Shown here: positions 1-5,510 of the stretch, in pieces
How the letters are laid out: every line of letters starts with the position of its first letter
Position numbering within the stretch: position 1 is the stretch's first letter
Origin: an uncultured Clostridia bacterium
Lineage (GTDB): Bacteria; Bacillota; Clostridia; TANB77; CAG-508
Reading direction: 5' to 3'
DNA length: 7,244 bases
Assembly (NCBI GenBank): GCA_947626205.1
Contig: CANQRO010000068.1
Location: 1-7,244, forward strand
Notes under the pieces: generated by a model
Seen by the model: only the letters and a program-made list of their open reading frames with translations
What the model was told of the DNA's origin: nothing
The model's database searches: none
Translations under genes and position numbers: made by a program

Positions 1-40
1 TTCAATGTACTTTTTGCTCCGTTTTAGTCGGAACTTTCAT

Positions 41-69
41 ATTATACTACGTACTTTTCTCTTTGTCAA
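41..69 (-). promoter_or_regulatory. Consensus sigma-A promoter firing leftward
   Basis: On the minus strand there is a perfect -35 box TTGACA (64-69), a 17-base spacer and a perfect -10 box TATAAT (41-46). Transcription would begin near base 34 and leave the window on the left, so the gene it serves is not visible. The short transcribed part contains a 4-bp TCCG/CGGA hairpin with a 7-base loop (about bases 19-33) but no convincing start codon. A match this complete is unlikely by chance even in AT-rich DNA, because of the TTGACA box at the right distance. The most likely role is the promoter of a divergent gene just beyond the left edge. Confidence 0.7.
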
Positions 70-216
70 CATTTTTTGAAACTTTTTTTATTTTTTTCGT
101 TTTTATATTTAAAGAGCAAAAAAATAGATTAGTAAAATGGTGTTTTTTAATTTAGTCTTACTTATTACTAATTTATATTTCAAATATGTTTTCTTTAGTC
201 GTACGTCGTAATTTTT

Positions 217-245
217 ATTTTATCAGACTAATACATAAAAGTCAA
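217..245 (-). promoter_or_regulatory. Second, weaker leftward promoter candidate
   Basis: The minus strand reads TTGACT (240-245), a 17-base spacer, then TAAAAT (217-222), with one mismatch in each hexamer. It lies 176 bases upstream of the perfect leftward promoter at 41-69 and points the same way, so it could be a tandem promoter of the same off-window gene. The surroundings are so AT-rich that a -10-like hexamer is cheap. The 17-base spacing and the TTGAC core are the only real support. Confidence 0.4.
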
Positions 246-373
246 TACATTTTCTGTAACTTTTTTATGTTTTTTTTAATTTAACTTTTATTTTTATTCC
301 GTAATATTAATAATACCATATTTATTACATTAAATCAAGGATTTTGAGCTAGTAATTTTTGGTAAATATAATT

Positions 374-449
374 TAATATAATGCTAAGAAATCCATATTC
401 TACTAACAATATTAAATGTAATATAATATTAAGAAATATATTTTACTAA
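374..449. repeat. Degenerate tandem repeat, two copies, about 45-base period
   Basis: Copy one spans 374-406 and copy two 419-449. Both begin with TAATATAAT (374-382 and 419-427), continue with TAAGAAAT (385-392 and 430-437) and end with ACTAA (402-406 and 445-449). They differ by a few substitutions and a 2-base gap. The period is 45 bases at the start and 43 at the end. Low complexity makes some similarity expected, but the shared TAAGAAAT and ACTAA blocks go beyond plain AT bias. Function unknown. Confidence 0.4.
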
Positions 450-487
450 TTTGGCTTTATTTACCTGATATTATACTTTCATTTTAT

Positions 488-525
488 TTACTAAATTATT
501 ATAGAGTTATATAATAATTTAGTAA
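488..525. repeat. 16-bp perfect inverted repeat with 6-base loop
   Basis: The left arm (488-503) starts TTACTAAATT. The right arm (510-525) is its exact reverse complement and ends AATTTAGTAA. The loop is GAGTTA (504-509). Only one G:C pair occurs in each arm, so an RNA hairpin would be long but AU-rich. The downstream side on the plus strand is T-rich but broken by A (526-540), which makes it a weak intrinsic terminator at best. It sits about 45 bases upstream of the aspS promoter. It could insulate aspS from leftward or rightward readthrough, or be a remnant of a small palindromic element. Confidence 0.55.
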
Positions 526-570
526 TTTAATTATTTTTATAAGAAAACTTTATATTTTTTTCGTATAATC

Positions 571-599
571 TTGACTTTTTTTAATATACTTTATAAAAT
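571..599 (+). promoter_or_regulatory. Promoter of the T-box/aspS transcription unit
   Basis: TTGACT (571-576) is followed by a 17-base spacer and TAAAAT (594-599), each one mismatch from consensus. The predicted start near base 606 lies just before the first bases that pair in the T-box leader (from about 617), as expected for a T-box transcript. An alternative -10, TATAAA at 592-597, would give a 15-base spacer and is less likely. Confidence 0.65.
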
Positions 600-616
600 A
601 TATTAAATTAATAAAT

Positions 617-835
617 TTGCTATGAAGATGGCCGAGCTATTAGAAGTTGCTAAACAGAGAATAAAGGTTAGTAAGCTGAGAGCCTTTTTAGATTAACCTA
701 ATAGAATAACACATCTGAGCAATAATAATTTAGAGTGAAAAAACTTCTATATATAATAGTAAGTTTTTTAAGCTGGGTGGTACCGCGGAATATAAACTTT
801 CGTCCCTGCATATAGCAGAAGATGAAAGTTTTTTT
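617..835 (+). ncRNA. T-box riboswitch leader of aspS, specifier reads as Asn (AAC)
   Basis: T-box leaders bind uncharged tRNA and then prevent transcription termination. The conserved T-box sequence GGGTGGTACCGCG is at 775-787, with TGGT as the bulge that pairs with the tRNA acceptor end. Stem I folds by eye as follows. A kink-turn base has GC/GC pairs (619-620 with 719-720), a 3-base bulge and tandem G-A pairs (624-625 with 717-718). Next come AGATG/CATCT (626-630 with 712-716), an internal loop (631-636 facing 705-711), CTATT/AATAG (637-641 with 700-704), CTAA/TTAG (650-653 with 688-691) and distal AAAGG/CCTTT (663-667 with 683-687). The 3' side of the internal loop reads AATAACA, which places the specifier at AAC (708-710) followed by the conserved A711. 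Stem III is AAAAAACTT/AAGTTTTTT (738-746 with 761-769). Only 17 bases separate Stem I from Stem III, so Stem II and the IIA/B pseudoknot appear to be absent. The T-box call is near certain; the specifier call is good but made by eye. Confidence 0.93.
794..835 (+). terminator. T-box regulated intrinsic terminator
   Basis: AAACTTTCGTC (794-804) pairs with GATGAAAGTTT (821-831), 11 bp including one G-U pair. An inner CTGC/GCAG hairpin (806-809 with 815-818) sits within the loop. The T-run at 829-835 follows directly. The CGTCCC at 802-806, needed to pair with the GGG of the T-box motif (775-777) in the antiterminator, lies in or next to the 5' arm, so terminator and antiterminator exclude each other. 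This is the usual T-box arrangement. A second complementary pair, GCAGAAG (815-821) and CTTCTGC (841-847), reaches past the terminator. Confidence 0.88.
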
Positions 836-862
836 GTTTCCTTCTGCTAAAAAAATTAGATT

Positions 863-867
863 GGAGG
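863..867 (+). promoter_or_regulatory. Ribosome binding site of aspS
   Basis: GGAGG lies 7 bases before the ATG at 875, a strong site. It fixes the start, and the encoded N-terminus (KTHNCGEL, then GWV) aligns with the usual beginning of the aspartyl-tRNA synthetase anticodon-binding domain. Confidence 0.9.
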
Positions 868-874
868 TTTTTTT

Positions 875-2626
875 ATGAGCATTTATAAGACACATAATTG
901 TGGAGAACTTAGAATTTCTCATGTCGGTGAAGAAGTTAAAATTGCAGGTTGGGTTCAAACTATTAGAGATTTAGGTGGAGTGGTTTTTTTAGATATACGT
1001 GATCAATATGGCATAACTCAGGCTGTTACATCTGAAAACGTAAGTATTGTTGATTTTTCTAGCAGAATTCCTATTGAATCTGCTGTAAGTTTAAAAGGTG
1101 TAGTTAGAAAAAGAGAGGCTGACACCTATAACCCAAACATTCCTACTGGCGAAGTAGAAATATTAATAGATACTATTGATGTATTAGGAAAACGTACAAA
1201 ATATCTTCCATTTGAAATAAATAAAAATCAAGATATACGTGAAGATTTAAGGCTTCAATATAGATATTTAGATTTACGAAATGAACATATGAAAAATAAT
1301 TTAATTTTAAGGGCAAATGTACTTCAATTTTTAAGAAATCAAATGATTTCTCAAGGTTTCTTAGAAGTACAAACTCCTATCCTTACTAGTTCATCTCCAG
1401 AAGGTGCTAGAGATTATTTAGTTCCTAGCCGTTTACACCCTGGAAAGTTTTATGCATTACCACAAGCTCCTCAGCAATTTAAGCAACTTTTAATGGTTTC
1501 AGGCATAGATAAATATTTTCAAATTGCACCATGTTTTAGAGATGAAGATGCAAGAGCTGATCGTGCACCCGGCGAATTTTACCAACTAGATATGGAAATG
1601 AGTTTTGCAACTCAAGAAGATGTTTTCTCTGCTATTGAGCCTGTAATTTATAATACTTTCAAAACATTTTCTAATAAAAAAATAGCAAAATATCCTTTTC
1701 CTAGAATTACTTATAAAGATAGCATGTTGAAATATGGTAGTGATAAACCTGATTTAAGAAATCCTTTAATAATTATTGATTTAACTCAATTCTTCAGTGA
1801 ATGTACTTTTAAACCTTTTCAAAACGTTATTGTACGTGGTATTAAAGTTAATTCACATATGTCAAAAACTTTTCATGAAAAAATGCTTTCTTTTGCAAAT
1901 TCTATTGGAATGGGTGGACTTGGATATTTAGAAGTACAAGAGGATTTATCTTTTAAAGGTCCTATTGATAAATTTATTCCCGATGCCAAGAAGAAAGAAT
2001 TGTTACAAATAGCAGATTTAAAATGTAATGATACTATTTTCTTTATAGCTGATAATAAAAAACGTGTAGATTCACTAGCTGGGCAAATTCGTACTGAATT
2101 AGGAAAACGTTTAGATTTAATTGATAATGATGTGTTTCAATTTTGCTGGATTATCGATTTTCCTATGTATGAAAAAAATGATGATGGAAATCTTGAATTT
2201 AGTCATAATCCTTTTTCTATGCCACAAGGTGGATTGGAAGCATTATTAACTATGAACCCAGAAGATATTTTAGCATATCAATATGATATTGTATGTAATG
2301 GGATTGAACTATCTTCTGGTGCTGTTCGTAATCATGATATAAACATTATGGAAAAGGCTTTTGAAATTGGCGGATACACTAAAGAACAACTTCAAGAAAA
2401 ATTTGGTGCTTTATATACAGCATTCCAATATGGTGCACCTCCACATGCAGGAATTGCACCAGGTATAGATCGTATGATAATGCTTCTAACTGATGAAAGT
2501 TCTATTAGAGATGTAATAGCTTTTCCTCTAAACAGTAAAGCACAGGATTTAATGATGTCGGCTCCTGGTAGAGTAAGTAATTCACAATTAAGAGATATTC
2601 ATATACACTTAGATCTGAAAGATTAA
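875..2626 (+). CDS. aspS: Aspartyl-tRNA synthetase, bacterial type (possibly Asp/Asn dual-specific)
   Basis: A cytosolic class IIb synthetase that attaches aspartate to tRNA-Asp using ATP. Non-discriminating members also make Asp-tRNA-Asn for GatCAB. The 583 residues are close to the usual bacterial length of about 590. Domain order is an OB-fold anticodon-binding domain (about 1-105), the catalytic core, an inserted GAD domain (about 290-420) and motif 3 near the end. Visible key residues: flipping-loop SPEGARDYL with E176; aspartate-binding QAPQQFKQ with Q200 and K203; motif 2 FRDED with R222 and E224; motif 3 GIAPGIDR with R533. The forms RADRAPGEFYQLDMEMSF, YGAPPHAGIA and FPLNSKAQDLMM recall the subfamily well known from alphaproteobacteria rather than the E. 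coli/B. subtilis type. L33 aligns with the position that is His in the dual-specific Pseudomonas and Helicobacter enzymes. Leucine there is usual in discriminating enzymes, which conflicts with the Asn specifier of its T-box. Enzyme identity is certain; tRNA specificity is open. Single-gene unit. Confidence 0.98.
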   Translation: MSIYKTHNCGELRISHVGEEVKIAGWVQTIRDLGGVVFLDIRDQYGITQAVTSENVSIVDFSSRIPIESAVSLKGVVRKREADTYNPNIPTGEVEILIDTIDVLGKRTKYLPFEINKNQDIREDLRLQYRYLDLRNEHMKNNLILRANVLQFLRNQMISQGFLEVQTPILTSSSPEGARDYLVPSRLHPGKFYALPQAPQQFKQLLMVSGIDKYFQIAPCFRDEDARADRAPGEFYQLDMEMSFATQEDVFSAIEPVIYNTFKTFSNKKIAKYPFPRITYKDSMLKYGSDKPDLRNPLIIIDLTQFFSECTFKPFQNVIVRGIKVNSHMSKTFHEKMLSFANSIGMGGLGYLEVQEDLSFKGPIDKFIPDAKKKELLQIADLKCNDTIFFIADNKKRVDSLAGQIRTELGKRLDLIDNDVFQFCWIIDFPMYEKNDDGNLEFSHNPFSMPQGGLEALLTMNPEDILAYQYDIVCNGIELSSGAVRNHDINIMEKAFEIGGYTKEQLQEKFGALYTAFQYGAPPHAGIAPGIDRMIMLLTDESSIRDVIAFPLNSKAQDLMMSAPGRVSNSQLRDIHIHLDLKD

Positions 2627-2655
2627 ATTATTTTCGTATATTAAAAATAAAAATA

Positions 2656-2700
2656 AACCCTCTATGTTTTTGTCTAACATTTAGGGTTCATATACTTTTT
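2656..2700. terminator. Bidirectional terminator between aspS and adhE
   Basis: AACCCT (2656-2661) pairs with AGGGTT (2683-2688). After a 2x2 mismatch, ATGTT (2664-2668) pairs with AACAT (2676-2680), closing a 7-base loop. On the plus strand it is followed by a moderate T-run (2696-2700), serving aspS. On the minus strand the bases after it (2655 down to about 2640) are nearly all T in RNA sense, which is the better U-tract and serves adhE. The position between two convergent stop codons, 125 bases apart, fits a shared terminator. Confidence 0.85.
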
Positions 2701-2751
2701 ACTTAAAAATTGATTTTGCTTTATAATATGCTTTTATTAATAATTTAGTTT

Positions 2752-5355
2752 TTATTTTCCATAGTAGGCATCTAATAATATTTGTTTTATTTCTTCTACT
2801 AATGGTACTCTTGGATTTGCTGTTGTACATTGATCTTCAAATGCACGATCTGCAAGTTCATCTACCTTTGCCAAAAATTCATTCTCTGGAATTCCTGCTT
2901 CTTGTAATGATTTTGGAATTTCTAATTTCTCGTTTAACTCTCTTACTTTAGCTATTAAAGAATCTACTCCCTCTTCTACTGTTTTCGCAGGTAATCCATT
3001 CTTTTTAGCTAAATTAGCATATTTTTCATTTGCTATATAATACTCATATTTTGGGAATGAGACAAATTTGCTTGGATTTGTAGCATTATATTTTATTACA
3101 TATGGTAATATAATAGCATTTGCTCTTCCATGAGCAATATGGAACTCTCCTCCTATTTTATGTGCAATAGAATGGTTAACTCCCAAAAATGCATTTGTAA
3201 ATGCCATACCTGCTATACAACTTGCATTATGCATTTTTTCTCTTGCTAGACGATTGTCTCCATGTTCGTATGCTTCTAATAAATAATTAAATACAATTTC
3301 TACAGCTTTTTCTGCAAGACCATCTGTATAGTCTGATGCCATATTTGAAACATATGCTTCTAACGCATGTGTTAAAACATCCATACCTGTATCTGCTGTG
3401 ATTCTTTTTGGTAAAGTCATAACTAAATCTGAATCAATAATTGCAACATCTGGTGTTAACTCATAATCTGCAAGTGGATATTTTTTGTTTTGTGTTTTAT
3501 CTGTTATAACTGCAAACGATGTTACTTCAGAACCTGTTCCAGAAGTTGTTGGTATAGCTACCATCTTTGCTTTTTTACCTAACTTAGGGAATTTATACGT
3601 ACGTTTACGAATATCCATAAATTTAAGTTTTAATCCTTCTACATCTGCATCTGGGTTTTCATAAAATAGCCACATTCCCTTTGCCGCATCCATTGCACTT
3701 CCACCACCAATAGCAATAATTACATCTGGTTTAAATGCTTCTAATGCTTTTACCCCTCTTTTTATTGTATCAAATGATGGGTCTGGTTCAACTTCTGAAA
3801 AAATCTCTGAATGAACATATTGTGCTCTTTTTCTTAAATGATATAATATTTTATCTACATATCCTAATTTAACCATTGATTCATCTGTTACTATAAATGC
3901 TCTTGAAATATCTGGCATTTTTTCTAAGTAAGCAATTGAACCTGCCTCGAAATATATCTTCTCTGGGACCTTAAACCACTGCATATTAACCCTCCTCTTT
4001 GCGACTCTTTTTATATTAATTAAGTTTACACTAGATACATTAGATGTTGTTGAATTTCCTCCGAATGTACCACAACCAAGTGTTAGTGATGGCATATTAG
4101 TATTGTATATATCACCAATAGCACCATGAGTTGATGGAGAGTTTACAATAATTCTTCCTGCTTTTACAGTCTCTGAGAATTTTAATATAGTTTCTTCATT
4201 TTCTGAATGGATAACCGCAGAATGTCCGAGTCCTCCAAATTCTAACAATTGTTCGGCCTTATTTATTCCATCTTCTACAGAATTTACAATATAATATGCA
4301 AGAACAGGACTTAATTTTTCTCTTGAAAATGGTGCTTTCTCACCAACTTCTTTTTCAGGTACCACTAATACCTTTGTATCAGCTGGTACATCAATTCCTG
4401 CAAGCTTTGCAATGTTATATGGACTTTGTCCAGCAATACTTCCGTTTAAAGTATATCCCTTTTCTTTAACAAACATTGCTTCTTTTAAAGCCTCTTTCTC
4501 TTTCTCTGTAACAAAATAGCAGCCTGCTTCTTTCATTAATTTTTCAAATTCTTTATGAATTTCTTTTTCAACAATTACTGATTGTTCAGATGCACAAATC
4601 ATTCCATTATCAAATGATTTAGACATTACTAAATCTGTTACAGATGTTTTTAGTTTAGCTGTTTTATCTATAATACATGGAACGTTTCCTGGTCCAACTC
4701 CTAGAGCTGGCTTTCCACATGAGTATGCAGCTTTAACCATTCCAGTTCCTCCAGTTGCTAAAATCAAATTTACATCTGGATGGTTCATCAAAAGATTTGT
4801 AGCTGTAATTGATGGTTCTTCAATCCATAAAATACAATCTTTTGGAGCTCCAGCCTCTACTGCTGCATCACGTAAAATTCTAGCTGCTTCACTACTACAT
4901 TTTTGTGCAGATGGATGAAATCCAAAAATTATAACATTTCGTGTTTTTGCTGCAATTAAAGATTTAAACATTGTTGTAGATGTTGGATTAGTTACTGGTG
5001 TTACACCTGCAATAATTCCAATAGGCTCTGCAATTTCTACATACCCTTCTTCATTGTTTTCGTTTATTACTCCAACTGTCTTATCATATTTAATGCTATG
5101 GTATACATACTCAGTTGCAAACATATTTTTAGTAATTTTGTCTTCGTAAATGCCTCGTTTAGTTTCCTCTACAGCCATTTTTGCTAATTTCATATGGTTT
5201 TCTAGACCTGCCATAGACATTTTCTTAATAATGTTATTAACAGTGTCTTGATCTAACTTCATATATTCTTTAGATGCTATTTTTGCTCTTTCTATTAAGT
5301 CATCAATCATCTTTTTAACTTTTTTCATTTCATCGTCTGTAATTTGGTCTGCCAT
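2752..5355 (-). CDS. adhE: Bifunctional acetaldehyde-CoA/alcohol dehydrogenase AdhE
   Basis: A cytosolic fermentation enzyme that reduces acetyl-CoA to acetaldehyde and then ethanol, using two NADH, and so regenerates NAD+. Family members assemble into spirosome filaments. At 867 residues it is near the family length (E. coli 891). Residues 1 to about 440 are the CoA-acylating aldehyde dehydrogenase, with ATGGTGMVKAAY (200-211), GVGPGNVP (219-226) and catalytic Cys254 in FDNGMICASE. A linker (about 440-458) leads into MQWFKVPEKIYFEAGS, the start of the iron-dependent alcohol dehydrogenase. That half has GGGS (550-553) in the NAD-binding region and TTSGTGSEV (603-611). Its metal ligands are D659, H663, H728 and H742 in MDVLTHALEAY and NHSIAHKIGGEFHIAHG. 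Both active sites look complete. The start is fixed by GGAGGT 6 bases upstream. It is transcribed alone between its own promoter and terminator. No clear match to the Rex site TTGTTAANNNNTTAACAA was seen upstream. Confidence 0.98.
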   Translation of the reverse strand: MADQITDDEMKKVKKMIDDLIERAKIASKEYMKLDQDTVNNIIKKMSMAGLENHMKLAKMAVEETKRGIYEDKITKNMFATEYVYHSIKYDKTVGVINENNEEGYVEIAEPIGIIAGVTPVTNPTSTTMFKSLIAAKTRNVIIFGFHPSAQKCSSEAARILRDAAVEAGAPKDCILWIEEPSITATNLLMNHPDVNLILATGGTGMVKAAYSCGKPALGVGPGNVPCIIDKTAKLKTSVTDLVMSKSFDNGMICASEQSVIVEKEIHKEFEKLMKEAGCYFVTEKEKEALKEAMFVKEKGYTLNGSIAGQSPYNIAKLAGIDVPADTKVLVVPEKEVGEKAPFSREKLSPVLAYYIVNSVEDGINKAEQLLEFGGLGHSAVIHSENEETILKFSETVKAGRIIVNSPSTHGAIGDIYNTNMPSLTLGCGTFGGNSTTSNVSSVNLINIKRVAKRRVNMQWFKVPEKIYFEAGSIAYLEKMPDISRAFIVTDESMVKLGYVDKILYHLRKRAQYVHSEIFSEVEPDPSFDTIKRGVKALEAFKPDVIIAIGGGSAMDAAKGMWLFYENPDADVEGLKLKFMDIRKRTYKFPKLGKKAKMVAIPTTSGTGSEVTSFAVITDKTQNKKYPLADYELTPDVAIIDSDLVMTLPKRITADTGMDVLTHALEAYVSNMASDYTDGLAEKAVEIVFNYLLEAYEHGDNRLAREKMHNASCIAGMAFTNAFLGVNHSIAHKIGGEFHIAHGRANAIILPYVIKYNATNPSKFVSFPKYEYYIANEKYANLAKKNGLPAKTVEEGVDSLIAKVRELNEKLEIPKSLQEAGIPENEFLAKVDELADRAFEDQCTTANPRVPLVEEIKQILLDAYYGK

Positions 5356-5361
5356 AATATT

Positions 5362-5367
5362 ACCTCC
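5362..5367 (-). promoter_or_regulatory. Ribosome binding site of adhE
   Basis: The minus strand reads GGAGGT with a 6-base gap to the ATG (5353-5355). This is a near-perfect Shine-Dalgarno sequence, as expected for a highly expressed fermentation gene, and it fixes the start codon. Confidence 0.92.
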
Positions 5368-5380
5368 TTTTTTATTATAC

Positions 5381-5405
5381 AGTATTAACGCTATTATATA
5401 ATACT
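5381..5405. promoter_or_regulatory. Inverted repeat around the adhE -10 box (candidate operator)
   Basis: AGTATTA (5381-5387) and TAATACT (5399-5405) are exact reverse complements, 11 bases apart, with the -10 hexamer between them. The predicted start lies inside the left arm, so the RNA would not contain both arms. If functional it would therefore act as a DNA site for a dimeric regulator. It does not match the Rex consensus that I know. In DNA this AT-rich a 7-bp repeat can arise by chance. Confidence 0.3.
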
Positions 5406-5420
5406 ATGCAAATTTGTCAA
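5393..5420 (-). promoter_or_regulatory. Consensus sigma-A promoter of adhE
   Basis: On the minus strand there is a perfect TTGACA (5415-5420), a 16-base spacer and a perfect TATAAT (5393-5398). The start would fall near 5386, giving a leader of about 30 bases before the ATG. The -10 box lies between the arms of a 7-bp inverted repeat (AGTATTA at 5381-5387, TAATACT at 5399-5405), a possible operator. Confidence 0.88.
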
Positions 5421-5457
5421 GATATTTTTAGTTTGTGCAAAATTTGTTCATGAATAG

Positions 5458-5506
5458 TAAAAGAAATAGTGAATACTATTATAGTGTAATATTCCTATTT
5501 CTTTTA
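5458..5506 (-). terminator. Hairpin terminator after the surface-protein gene
   Basis: A 12-bp perfect stem joins TAAAAGAAATAG (5458-5469) and CTATTTCTTTTA (5495-5506). It continues, past one bulged base (5470), with GAATA/TATTC (5471-5475 with 5490-5494), closing a 14-base loop. On the minus strand it starts 5 bases after the stop codon of the surface-protein gene, and its 3' side is U-rich (CTATTTCTTTT). It ends before the adhE promoter, so it should separate the two units. The U-tract forms part of the stem and is not a clean run after it, so efficiency is uncertain. Confidence 0.7.
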
Positions 5507-5510
5507 AAAT

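Larger units (their letters stand above)
70..565. other. AT-rich intergenic region without genes
   Basis: I see no credible coding frame on either strand here. Stop codons are frequent and no ribosome binding site precedes a usable start. The stretch is strongly A+T-biased. Recognisable contents are a leftward promoter candidate (217-245), a degenerate tandem repeat (374-449) and a long inverted repeat (488-525). No tRNA, rRNA or CRISPR structure was recognised. It separates a presumed leftward gene outside the window from aspS. It may include decayed remnants of an element, but nothing in it could be identified. Confidence 0.6.

Noticed and set aside
665..699. AGGTTA/TAACCT hairpin (665-670 with 694-699) as the main fold of the leader
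   Set aside because: It would break the distal AAAGG/CCTTT helix and the CTAA/TTAG helix, which together give the standard Stem I. It is kept only as a possible alternative pairing.
704..710. Dual Glu/Asn specifier as in Clostridium acetobutylicum
   Set aside because: GAA occurs at 704-706, but it is not directly offset by one base from AAC (708-710) and lies at the helix edge. The one-base shift of AAC here is TAA.
698..958. 86-residue minus-strand open frame
   Set aside because: It lies antisense to the T-box leader, its terminator and the start of aspS, has no ribosome binding site, and its sequence follows from the conserved RNA on the other strand.
5447..5454. TTCATGAA palindrome upstream of adhE as a Rex or other operator
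   Set aside because: It is only 8 bp, is not flanked by further symmetry, does not match the Rex consensus and overlaps the region leading into the terminator hairpin.
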